From assembly GCF_002585305.1 (NCBI RefSeq), contig NZ_NUNF01000019.1, forward strand, positions 194,681 through 207,540: a stretch of 12,860 nt of DNA. The letters run 5' to 3'. Positions 1-5,887 of the stretch are shown here, one piece after another; the stretch's first letter is position 1, and every line of letters starts with the position of its first letter. Both the position numbers and the translations under genes were made by a program. This DNA is from Bacillus sp. AFS037270 (GTDB lineage Bacteria; Bacillota; Bacilli; Bacillales_B; DSM-18226). The notes beneath the pieces are model-generated. The model worked only from the letters and a program-made list of their open reading frames with translations, ran no database searches and was not told the origin of the DNA.

Positions 1-15
1 TCAGGCACCTTTTTT
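1..15. terminator. Half of a hairpin/terminator cut by the window edge
   Basis: The window opens with TCAGGCACC followed by six T. This looks like the right arm and T-tract of a GGTG-TCAGGCACC hairpin, a terminator-associated motif I recall as common in Bacillaceae. The left arm lies outside the window, so the fold cannot be confirmed. It would sit about 40 nt past the stop of the His-rich gene, a suitable place for its terminator if two-way. Confidence 0.35.
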
Positions 16-51
16 ACTTTGTTAACTCCGTTTATACTCAAAGTCTGTTTG

Positions 52-333
52 TTACCTTTGACCTGGTTGGTAAGTGCCGTGGCCGTGATGGTAACCATGA
101 CCTGGATAATAACCTCCATGACCATGATGATAACCATACCCCGGATAATAGCCCCCGTGGCCATGATGATAACCATGCCCTGGATAATAGCCTCCGTGGC
201 CGTGATGGTATCCATATCCTGGATATCCTACCGGAGTAGGATAATACCCTCCATGGCCATGGTGATAACCACCACCTGGATAATAACCGCTATGCCCATG
301 ATGATATGCTCCAGATTGTTGTCTTTCTTCCAT
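52..333 (-). CDS. His/Tyr/Gly-rich tandem-repeat small protein
   Basis: A 93-residue protein built almost entirely of a 13-residue repeat, GYHHGHGGYYPG plus H or Y. There are six YHHGH units, and the 13th residue alternates H, Y, H, giving a 26-residue higher-order repeat. A TPVGYPGY insert interrupts the array near residues 32-39. By eye it has about 20 His and 20 Tyr, no Cys, no membrane segment and no signal peptide; the N-terminus is MEERQQSGA. The start is supported by AAAGGAGG 8-10 nt upstream. I do not recognise a named family. His-rich Gly/Tyr repeats suggest metal binding, or a structural protein able to cross-link through tyrosine, as in spore-coat or cell-surface proteins. A SigK-like promoter upstream favours the spore-coat reading, but that is inference. 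The opposite strand is also open only because of the repeat. Confidence 0.75.
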   Translation of the reverse strand: MEERQQSGAYHHGHSGYYPGGGYHHGHGGYYPTPVGYPGYGYHHGHGGYYPGHGYHHGHGGYYPGYGYHHGHGGYYPGHGYHHGHGTYQPGQR

Positions 334-365
334 TCTAAGATCCCTCCTTTACAACTAGCTGTAAA

Positions 366-392
366 CAGTGTATGTCTACACTTTAAAATCGT
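366..392 (-). promoter_or_regulatory. Possible SigK-type promoter of the His-rich gene
   Basis: Read on the minus strand, AC (391-392) lies 16 nt before CATACACTG (366-374). The SigK consensus is AC, 16-17 nt, CATAnnnTA, so only the last base differs. The -10 also resembles the SigE form CATACANT. A start near 358 would leave a short leader before the strong Shine-Dalgarno sequence. Two inverted repeats overlap it (367-382 and 390-413). This is motif evidence only. Confidence 0.32.
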
Positions 393-445
393 AATGGACA
401 CTTGCCCATTACGCTTCCGTGCATATATTAGTAAATCTTCACAAT

Positions 446-491
446 TTCCACATAAGTTCTGCACAAGTTCTACATATATTTTTCATATGAT
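446..491 (+). promoter_or_regulatory. Phased heptads plus -10 box of RNA copy 1
   Basis: TTCCACA (446-452), TTCTGCA (457-463) and TTCTACA (468-474) repeat every 11 bp and are followed, in phase, by TTTTTCA (479-485). TATGAT (486-491) fits a SigA -10; no good -35 is present at 17 nt. Direct heptads at 11-bp spacing abutting a -10 are typical of OmpR/PhoB-family response-regulator sites such as PhoP, so activator-dependent transcription starting near 498 is inferred. Confidence 0.5.
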
Positions 492-497
492 AAGGAT

Positions 498-581
498 AAC
501 TTAATTAGGAAATGGTTCGACGAACTCATTTCTTAAAACTTCCCATAATTTGATTGGTGATCCCACCAGTCAATTTTTTTT
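498..581 (+). ncRNA. Candidate small RNA, copy 1
   Basis: The predicted RNA is about 84 nt. Hairpin I spans 509-532: GAAATGGTTC pairs fully with GAAC-CATTTC, with one bulged T (526) and loop GAC. A single-stranded linker (533-549) holds TTAAAACTTCCCAT. Hairpin II (550-573) plus eight T is the terminator. The 13-codon frame beginning at ATG 512 is not kept in copy 2, so a leader peptide is unlikely. No gene follows on this strand before 3543, so it is not the leader of a gene. The pyrimidine-rich linker is a plausible base-pairing seed. Confidence 0.5.
550..581 (+). terminator. Intrinsic terminator of RNA copy 1
   Basis: TTGATTGGTG pairs with CACCAGTCAA (10 bp, one G-T pair) around loop ATCC, followed by eight T (574-581). 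No protein gene lies upstream on this strand, so it implies a noncoding transcript. Confidence 0.75.
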
Positions 582-606
582 GCACTCCAATCCCAATCTT
601 CACAAC

Positions 607-652
607 TTCCACACAACTTCCACCTATTTTCTACACAAGTTTTCACTATTAT
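607..652 (+). promoter_or_regulatory. Phased heptads plus -10 box of RNA copy 2
   Basis: TTCCACA (607-613), TTCCACC (618-624) and TTCTACA (629-635) recur every 11 bp, followed in phase by TTTTCAC (640-646) and the -10 box TATTAT (647-652). Every element is exactly 161 nt from its partner in copy 1. The -35 region is again poor, consistent with an activator bound to the heptads. Predicted start is near 659. Confidence 0.5.
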
Positions 653-658
653 AAAAGT

Positions 659-743
659 AACTTATTTAGGAAATAGTTCAATGAGCTCATTTCTTAAAAC
701 TTCCCATTTTTTAGATTGGTGCCGACACCAATCTATTTTTTTT
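659..743 (+). ncRNA. Candidate small RNA, copy 2
   Basis: The predicted RNA is about 85 nt. Hairpin I (670-693) pairs GAAATAGTTC with GAGC-CATTTC, keeping the bulged T (687) at the same place as copy 1, with one A/C mismatch and one G-T pair; the loop changes to AAT. The linker is identical to copy 1 through CTTCCCAT, then one base longer. Hairpin II is a perfect 10-bp terminator. Unequal loops, paired stems and an invariant linker are the pattern expected of a duplicated trans-acting RNA. Confidence 0.5.
712..743 (+). terminator. Intrinsic terminator of RNA copy 2
   Basis: TAGATTGGTG pairs perfectly with CACCAATCTA around loop CCGA, followed by eight T (736-743). Relative to copy 1 the outer stem has changed on both sides and still pairs. 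Confidence 0.75.
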
Positions 744-758
744 GCTCCTTTAACGAAG

Positions 759-788
759 AAAAAGGCTGCAGAAATGTGCAGCCTTTTT
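759..788 (-). terminator. Two-way terminator after the neutral protease gene
   Basis: AAAAAGGCTGCA pairs perfectly with TGCAGCCTTTTT (12 bp, loop of 6). It lies about 40 nt past the protease stop and has T-runs on either strand, so it can also back up the terminator of RNA copy 2. Confidence 0.85.
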
Positions 789-829
789 CTTGTATAATGT
801 TTATTTATCTTTTATATACCACTCTTATC

Positions 830-2473
830 TTAATTTACTCCTACTTGGTTCCAAGCAGAGGCAACTGCATTGTACTGGGTGCTGCCTGTTCCGTATAAAT
901 CTGCAGCGGCTGCTAGCAGTGAGGCGCGTGCATCGCTGAAGTTACTTTGTGGGTTTAGATACACGGTAAGCGCACGATAGTAGATTTTCTCAGCAACAGC
1001 TGTTCCTAAGCTGGAAATCGTTAAATAGGCCGCCTTGTTAGGGATTCCACTATTCGTATGAACCCCTCCATTATCAGAAGTAGTATAAACATAGTTGTTC
1101 ATATGATCAGGTTGTCCGTATAGTGTTGGGTTTGATAAGCTGCGGAGCGCATCTCCTGATTTATTTGGCGTGTACACATCCTCACCAACTAAATAATCTC
1201 CCTTATCTAGGAAAACCCCAAACGTATCGGAAATCGACTCATTCAATGCCCCAGATTGGTCCACATAATCTAACCCTGCGGTTCTTTCCGTAACAGCGTG
1301 TGTTAATTCATGGGCAACGACATCGAGAGCGCCTGATAAAGGTCTAAATGTTACCCCATCGCCATCCCCATATACCATTTGCGAACCATTCCAGAAGGCA
1401 TTATTGTAATTTCTGCTATAGTGCACCGACGAACGAATCGTTGCACCATTGTTATCGAAGCTATTACGATTAAACGTATTTTTGTAATAATCGTAGACTT
1501 TGCCGGCATAGTAGTTGGCATCTACATCCGCACCCTGAGAAACAGCATTGAATTTATTGTCTGGGTCTACAGAATAGTTACCCGGCAACAAGCTCCGGCT
1601 TTGTGCTGTTCTAGTTTCAATTACGCCTGACATCGGTTTTGTTACATCATATAAATAGTAAGTACCGTTTGAATAATAGGTATTTAGAGTTTTATAGTCT
1701 CCTAATACTCCGTATCCAGAGCCTGTTGTGGCACCATCCGTTACAGCATTATATGAATCTAACACATTCCCATTCACCGCATCCACATATACTACCCAGT
1801 TGGCCCCATAAGGTTGGATGAATTGCAGGTTAGTTTTGTAGGCCAGATAGAAATCATTTGCTTTTTTATAAACGACTAATTCGGCTTTTTCAACGGTATC
1901 TTTAAACTTCGCACCAGTTGGACCTGCCTCCGCATTTGTTAATGTTTCTTCTTTAGTTAAATTAATAGATTTCCAGGCTCTATCTAGCGCAGCATCCTTA
2001 GTCAGTTGTGCTTTCAGGTTTCCCTTAAAATAATTGGATGCGGCTGGAAAAACGTCGCCATTAATAGCAGTAATGATACCATTTTTATCGGTATGCACCT
2101 TGAATTTTGCCCCATCTACCGGAATACCTTGCACAGATTGAACAAAATTATAGTGTTTGCTTCCAAGCTCGTCGGTCTGAACTTCCAGCAAAGTTAAATC
2201 TTTATCTGCATCTAATTGATACAGTGATTTATTATCTTTTAAAAATTGCTTTACGGATGCTTGATCTTTATAAGCCTTAGTAGAGAGTTTACCGTGGACG
2301 AAGGAGGGAACGGTTTGTCCCTTTTTCCAAGTGACCTTTGCATCCTTGCCAAACTGGCTTGCTTCCTTTGAAACGGTAACATTATACGGGGTAGTGTTGG
2401 CTGCAGCCGATATCGGCAGCACTGACCCAACCGTTAATCCTAATGCTAGCATGATAGATGTTCTTTTCTTCAT
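830..2473 (-). CDS. npr: Secreted neutral metalloprotease (bacillolysin/NprE type, M4 family)
   Basis: A 547-residue preproenzyme of the thermolysin family. Residues 1 to about 25 form a signal peptide (MKKR, hydrophobic core, ISAAA). Residues 26 to about 245 form the propeptide, with FTP and PepSY-like regions that act as chaperone and inhibitor. The mature catalytic domain starts near residue 247 (ATTGSGYG). HELTH at 388-392 gives zinc ligands His388 and His392 and catalytic Glu389. Glu412 in NESISD, 20 residues after His392, is the third zinc ligand, and His472 in GGVHTNSG is the transition-state His. The mature part is about 300 residues, near B. subtilis NprE and shorter than thermolysin. 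AGGAGG lies 10 nt before the ATG. It acts outside the cell, digesting proteins for nutrition. All catalytic residues are present and the gene is intact. Confidence 0.95.
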   Translation of the reverse strand: MKKRTSIMLALGLTVGSVLPISAAANTTPYNVTVSKEASQFGKDAKVTWKKGQTVPSFVHGKLSTKAYKDQASVKQFLKDNKSLYQLDADKDLTLLEVQTDELGSKHYNFVQSVQGIPVDGAKFKVHTDKNGIITAINGDVFPAASNYFKGNLKAQLTKDAALDRAWKSINLTKEETLTNAEAGPTGAKFKDTVEKAELVVYKKANDFYLAYKTNLQFIQPYGANWVVYVDAVNGNVLDSYNAVTDGATTGSGYGVLGDYKTLNTYYSNGTYYLYDVTKPMSGVIETRTAQSRSLLPGNYSVDPDNKFNAVSQGADVDANYYAGKVYDYYKNTFNRNSFDNNGATIRSSVHYSRNYNNAFWNGSQMVYGDGDGVTFRPLSGALDVVAHELTHAVTERTAGLDYVDQSGALNESISDTFGVFLDKGDYLVGEDVYTPNKSGDALRSLSNPTLYGQPDHMNNYVYTTSDNGGVHTNSGIPNKAAYLTISSLGTAVAEKIYYRALTVYLNPQSNFSDARASLLAAAADLYGTGSTQYNAVASAWNQVGVN

Positions 2474-2483
2474 CGTTTCCCAG

Positions 2484-2528
2484 CCTCCTAATCCTATATT
2501 TGTTTTTTATTGCAAAAACATCATATCA
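2484..2528 (-). promoter_or_regulatory. Candidate promoter and ribosome binding site of the protease gene
   Basis: On the minus strand TGATATGAT (2520-2528) is an extended -10 (TGn plus TATGAT) with a weak -35. AGGAGG lies at 2484-2489. The predicted leader is about 40 nt. Confidence 0.4.
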
Positions 2529-2605
2529 CGGTAAAAGCATCCGCATAATTGGGAAAAAAGTGAGGAGAAAGGGGGTCAGCTCCTGTCGATTCTTGAAATT
2601 CTATT

Positions 2606-2640
2606 AAAAATCCCAACGCTCATATTTGCTAGCGTTGGGA
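2606..2640 (-). terminator. Intrinsic terminator of the 2694-3269 gene pair
   Basis: TCCCAACGCT and AGCGTTGGGA form a perfect 10-bp stem around a 10-nt loop. On the minus strand it is followed by five T, so it ends transcripts coming from the small membrane protein gene. On the plus strand the tail is A-rich. Confidence 0.8.
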
Positions 2641-2693
2641 AAATTAATAAACCTCTATTCTCATGACGTGAAAATCCAAGTTGATTTCTTGCA

Positions 2694-2873
2694 CTATTTC
2701 TTCTTTGCTAAGATGATCTTTTCCATGCTTTTATTAATCAAATGATTTCCCGCTACAAAGACAGCAATACATATGATGACAGACCATAAACCCAAACGGC
2801 TTAAATAAATATTTCCAATAAAAATAATCACCAGCAGCCATCCACATTTAAGGAACCAATAGAGGAAGTGCAT
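2694..2873 (-). CDS. Small two-helix membrane protein, unknown function
   Basis: A 59-residue protein when started at ATG 2873. The longer frame has an ATG at 2882, but AAAGG touches that codon directly, while it lies 9 nt before the ATG at 2873, so I prefer the shorter form. Two hydrophobic stretches are visible, FLYWFLKCGWLLVIIFIG and LGLWSVIICIAVFVAGNHLI, with a short loop (NIYLSR) and a basic tail ending AKKK. No family is recognised. It lies 99 nt downstream of the phospholipase-like gene on the same strand and shares its terminator, so co-transcription is possible. Small size makes the coding call moderate; the ribosome binding site, the helix pattern and the terminator support it. Confidence 0.6.
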   Translation of the reverse strand: MHFLYWFLKCGWLLVIIFIGNIYLSRLGLWSVIICIAVFVAGNHLINKSMEKIILAKKK

Positions 2874-2972
2874 GAATTCCATCCTTTCATAAACACTTTA
2901 TCATTATATTCTCTGAAACCACTTGAATTTTCAATCAAACAGCTTTCACAACTTCCCCTGCTTTTATCCACT

Positions 2973-3269
2973 TTACAGCCAATTCTTCCTGCCACAGGTA
3001 AAGGCAGTTCTTACTTTCATAAAATCATACATCAGTGCAGCCTTTCTGCCTTTTTCCGTATTGGGATTCATCTTTGGACGAAGACACTCCATAAATTGCG
3101 TATCACATTGGCAGGATGATAATCCGCGGCTCAAGCAGTAATCATGTTTTTGACAGCAGGCATCTACATCATTTATCGGTGCTCCAGGGCCGCTGCAGCC
3201 AGGTCCGCACCACTTATATCCAGGAAAAATACAGAATGAAAAGGGACTCCTTCTCCTCTTACTTTGCAT
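2973..3269 (-). CDS. Small phospholipase A2-like protein
   Basis: A 98-residue protein with the core motifs of secreted phospholipase A2, which hydrolyses the sn-2 ester of phospholipids using calcium. FPGYKWCGPGCSGPG (residues 15-29) matches the calcium loop. DACCQKHDYC (36-45) contains catalytic His42 and calcium ligand Asp43. CQCDTQFMEC (53-62) supplies the second catalytic Asp56. There are ten Cys, enough for several disulfides. No signal peptide is visible; the N-terminus is MQSKRRRSPF, basic. The loop resembles the parvovirus VP1-type phospholipase domain as well as animal enzymes. AGGGAGG at 3277-3283 fixes the start. Without a secretion signal, a spore-associated or lysis-released role is possible but unproven. 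The gene is intact. Confidence 0.8.
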   Translation of the reverse strand: MQSKRRRSPFSFCIFPGYKWCGPGCSGPGAPINDVDACCQKHDYCLSRGLSSCQCDTQFMECLRPKMNPNTEKGRKAALMYDFMKVRTAFTCGRKNWL

Positions 3270-3276
3270 TGTAACA

Positions 3277-3305
3277 CCTCCCTAACCTCTTTCTATTAGG
3301 GTATG
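3277..3305 (-). promoter_or_regulatory. Possible sporulation-type -10 and RBS of the phospholipase-like gene
   Basis: On the minus strand CATACCCTA (3297-3305) matches the SigK -10 consensus CATAnnnTA and is near the SigE form, but no AC lies at the expected -35 spacing. AGGGAGG (3277-3283) is the ribosome binding site. The rest of the 273-bp divergent gap up to 3542 is AT-rich; I see no convincing promoter for the kinase gene in it. Confidence 0.3.
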
Positions 3306-3542
3306 AAAATTTAATTTGGATGAAATAGCCAAAATCCCTATTCAGTTAGTAGGAAATATTAAACTTTTCTATTTTCAGATAATAAGATATTTGATATAAC
3401 TAACATAGCAACTAAACTATTTTCAAAAAACAATATAGATAAGCACCACGATTTATTACATTTTTTTCAGCAAATACTCCTAAGTGTATCAAATTAATAA
3501 ATATATGGAAAAATAGTACTTAACATAGAGGGGTAGATCAGC

Positions 3543-5054
3543 TTGGTACTTACTCGCCTGCTTAAGGCTCTTATACATAAAAACTCATTAATCTATCTTC
3601 TAATTGCTCTGATTCCGTCCGTTGCTGTCAGTTTGACTTTAGCCCGGCACCAAGTGAGAGTGGTGAAAAGTGACTATAAACTCAGGGCACAAGAGTATGC
3701 TAACTTTCATGCCATGAATATTGAGAAGTTTGTTGGGGAGACAGTCGGACGATTAGAAATGCTCTCCACCGCCCTTAATATCCAGCACATCAGCTTAAAG
3801 GATATAGAAAAAATACTACGAGAAACCACAGGAAAAGATCCGCGTTTTTCTGGTTTCTATTGGGCTAATACAAATGGTGACATTATCATAAGCACCAACA
3901 AAATCACAACCCGTATAAATGTTAGTGATCGGCCTTACTTTCAGCATGCACTTCATTCAGCACAAACCAGTATTTCTGAAGCTCATAACGGAAGGGTAAC
4001 AGGACGGTATATTATCTCAATTGCTACCCCAATCGTCGAAAAGCACAGAGTTAAGGGTGTATTCGTTGCCAGTTTGCGAATGGATGAAATAAAAAAAGAA
4101 ATATTTAGATTAGTTAATAATGAACGTATTATCATTAAAGATGAGACTGGCAAACCCCTGATTCAATCTGATTCCATTCCAAACCAATATAACGTTAAAT
4201 CCGTTATGAAGATTTCTATGGTCCCATGGACGATTACAGCTTTTGTTAACCCAAATACCAAAAAGGTATTTTGGGATAGCTTTTTTGAAAATCTCCTCAT
4301 ATCCTTATTCATAATGAGTATATTATTTTTATTGATCAACTATCTGCTTTTAAAAAGAAAAGTCCAAAAAGAAAAGGAACAAACAGAACTCCATAAACTG
4401 GAGCTAATTGGCAATCTTGCTGCTAGTACCGCCCATGAAATTAGAAATCCGCTCACTGGTATAAAGGGTTTGGTCAAACTCTTAAGTGAAGAAAACCATG
4501 AGCCGAAGGCACAATCCTATTTCAAGGTTATCCAATCAGAGATTGACAGAATTAATGCCATTGTAAGTGAACTGCTTATCCTTGGAAAACCAACGGCTTA
4601 CACGCTTAAAACCTATAACGCAAATGTGATTGTTTCAGAAATCGCACCGATTATTACCTCTGAAACCAATTATACAAACGTTGAATTAACCTTCCACTAC
4701 CATCCGGAAGAATTGCTGGTATCTTGTGTAAAAGACCAATTAAAGCAAGTCATTCTTAACCTTACAAAAAATGCTTTACAGGCAATGCCCTATGGAGGGA
4801 ATTTATCCATCCATTTAGATAAACAATCAGATAATTGCCGGATAACTGTTATCGATAACGGGGTTGGTATGAGGGAGGATCAAATTTCACAAGCGTTTAA
4901 TCCATTCTTTACTTCAAAAAAATCCGGGTCAGGTCTTGGATTAACGGTATGCAAGCGGATCATAGATTCCTACGGAGGAGAAATTAAGATAAAAAGTAAC
5001 CCAAACCAAGGGACAAAAGTCGAAATACTTCTGCCATTAGTTTCACAATCATAG
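3543..5054 (+). CDS. kinD: KinD-like sporulation sensor histidine kinase
   Basis: A 503-residue membrane kinase, near the length of B. subtilis KinD. Helix 1 spans about 15-34. An extracellular Cache-type sensor domain (about 35-245) contains DPRFSGFYWANTNGD and SDRPYF, features I recall from KinD. Helix 2 is about 249-270. A short linker without HAMP leads to the HisKA domain with phospho-acceptor His298 in STAHEIRNPLTGIKG. The ATPase domain has the N box Asn410, DNGVGM (438-443) and SGLGL (463-467). KinD feeds phosphate into the Spo0F-Spo0B-Spo0A relay and links small molecules to sporulation and biofilm decisions. No response regulator gene is adjacent, as expected for an orphan phosphorelay kinase. 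The start is TTG, with GAGGGG about 9 nt upstream. The neighbouring KinA/B/C/E group is the alternative. Confidence 0.82.
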   Translation: MVLTRLLKALIHKNSLIYLLIALIPSVAVSLTLARHQVRVVKSDYKLRAQEYANFHAMNIEKFVGETVGRLEMLSTALNIQHISLKDIEKILRETTGKDPRFSGFYWANTNGDIIISTNKITTRINVSDRPYFQHALHSAQTSISEAHNGRVTGRYIISIATPIVEKHRVKGVFVASLRMDEIKKEIFRLVNNERIIIKDETGKPLIQSDSIPNQYNVKSVMKISMVPWTITAFVNPNTKKVFWDSFFENLLISLFIMSILFLLINYLLLKRKVQKEKEQTELHKLELIGNLAASTAHEIRNPLTGIKGLVKLLSEENHEPKAQSYFKVIQSEIDRINAIVSELLILGKPTAYTLKTYNANVIVSEIAPIITSETNYTNVELTFHYHPEELLVSCVKDQLKQVILNLTKNALQAMPYGGNLSIHLDKQSDNCRITVIDNGVGMREDQISQAFNPFFTSKKSGSGLGLTVCKRIIDSYGGEIKIKSNPNQGTKVEILLPLVSQS

Positions 5055-5083
5055 CTTCAGTTTTTAAAGAATTGGTACTTACT

Positions 5084-5115
5084 AAAAACGCTCAGAGTTA
5101 AATCCTCTGAGCGTT
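5084..5115. terminator. Terminator between convergent kinase and flavin reductase genes
   Basis: AACGCTCAGAG and CTCTGAGCGTT form a perfect 11-bp stem with a 7-nt loop (5087-5115). The minus side has five T, a good terminator for the 5144-5755 gene. The plus side has a weaker tail (CCTGTTTCTT), so it probably serves the kinase less efficiently. Confidence 0.8.
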
Positions 5116-5143
5116 CCTGTTTCTTATGGTATTGGCAGTTAGA

Positions 5144-5755
5144 CTACTGAGGTCTTTCGATTTCAAAAATCTCGCCGATTTTCGCATAATTATTACCCGC
5201 CAAACGGCTTACCGCAGCTAAGCCTTTCGGGTCGATTCGTCCACTTTCATAAAGGTCACTTTCAATATGGTATTGGACAATTCTACCGATGATAAAATCA
5301 CATCCTGGAGAATCCTCCCCGCCTACTTCCAAGGAATGCTCTAATCTACACTCCATTCTAATTTTAGCTTCCTTAACACCTGGTGTAGAGACTTTTACGC
5401 TTTTTACAGCAGTTAATTGCGCTAGTTCAATTTCACTTTGATCTGGCGGGAGGCTGGCGGCTGTTTTATTGATTAATTCAACATTATGTTCATCGACAAT
5501 ATGCACAACAAATTCTTTTAAGTCGATAATATTTCTAGCTGTATCCTTTTGTTTTCCTCCCGAGCGTTGAATAGCTAACGATATCAAAGGAGGATTGGCC
5601 GATACAATATTAAAATAACTAAAGGGTGCGCCATTCAAAACACCCTCTTTCGACAAGGATGTTACGAAAGCGATTGGTCTAGGTATAATACTTCCAATTA
5701 GAAATTTATAATTTTCTCTTTCGGTATGTTTAGATGGGTCTATTGAAATCATCAT
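5144..5755 (-). CDS. Flavin reductase-like FMN-binding split-barrel protein (YwrF-like)
   Basis: A 203-residue protein of the flavin reductase-like (DIM6/NTAB) group. The N-terminal pattern GSIIPRPIAFVTS, then GVLNGAPFSYFNIVSANPP, is the family's FMN-binding signature. KDTARNI, KEFVVHIVDE and the late GCDFIIGRIV strand also fit the split barrel. Such proteins bind FMN and reduce it, or use it to reduce other substrates, in the cytoplasm; no substrate can be inferred here. Similarity to B. subtilis YwrF is from memory. Two consecutive ATG codons (5755 and 5752) are possible starts after GGAGAGG. The gene stands alone, with its own promoter and terminator. Confidence 0.85.
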   Translation of the reverse strand: MMISIDPSKHTERENYKFLIGSIIPRPIAFVTSLSKEGVLNGAPFSYFNIVSANPPLISLAIQRSGGKQKDTARNIIDLKEFVVHIVDEHNVELINKTAASLPPDQSEIELAQLTAVKSVKVSTPGVKEAKIRMECRLEHSLEVGGEDSPGCDFIIGRIVQYHIESDLYESGRIDPKGLAAVSRLAGNNYAKIGEIFEIERPQ

Positions 5756-5797
5756 GAAGCCCTCTCCTCGCTATGGGTCTAGTATAGATCCAATTTT

Positions 5798-5806
5798 ATT
5801 ATAGCA
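5798..5806 (-). promoter_or_regulatory. Extended -10 promoter of the flavin reductase-like gene
   Basis: On the minus strand TGCTATAAT is a perfect TGn-TATAAT extended -10. There is no good -35, which extended -10 promoters tolerate. The start would be near 5790, about 35 nt before the ATG. Confidence 0.6.
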
Positions 5807-5847
5807 GTATTTACCAATTTTATGCGAATTAGAGGTTAATTAATACC

Positions 5848-5880
5848 AAAAAAGTCCCCAAAATAAACTGCCCGGGGACT
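5848..5880 (-). terminator. Intrinsic terminator of the diguanylate cyclase gene
   Basis: AGTCCCC (5853-5859) pairs with GGGGACT (5874-5880). On the minus strand six T follow the stem. It starts 7 nt past the cyclase stop codon. Confidence 0.75.
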
Positions 5881-5887
5881 CAATTAT

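Larger units (their letters stand above)
437..748 (+). repeat. Degenerate 161-bp tandem duplication
   Basis: Two copies, about 437-588 and 598-748, align along their whole length with a 161-nt offset (162 nt at the terminator). Both contain, in order, a TTCACAA start, 11-bp phased TTCYRCA heptads, a -10 box, a bulged hairpin, an identical 22-nt block (525-546 and 686-707) and an intrinsic terminator with eight T. Differences in the hairpins keep them paired. This is an old duplication kept under selection at RNA level, not a recent repeat. Confidence 0.8.

Noticed and set aside
52..333. 39-bp DNA repeats resembling a CRISPR array
   Set aside because: The repeats are contiguous, in frame and code for a protein; there are no unique spacers and no cas genes.
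19..504. Long plus-strand open frame opposite the His-rich gene
   Set aside because: It stays open because of the repeat composition and runs on into the noncoding RNA region; no ribosome binding site supports it.
512..553. 13-codon frame in RNA copy 1 as an attenuator leader peptide
   Set aside because: Copy 2 has ATA in place of ATG and an early stop; the peptide is not conserved while the RNA folds are, and no gene follows on this strand.
457..637. DnaA-box-like 9-mers TTCTGCACA (457-465) and TTCTACACA (629-637), each 8 of 9 to TTATNCACA; a further one at 2964-2972
   Set aside because: They coincide with the 11-bp heptad series before promoters, which explains them better; there is no AT-rich unwinding region or replication gene nearby.
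3543..5084. TTGGTACTTACT present both at the kinase start (3543) and just after its stop (near 5073)
   Set aside because: Only 12 bp, no target-site features or mobile gene; the flanked gene is an ordinary intact kinase, so coincidence is likely.
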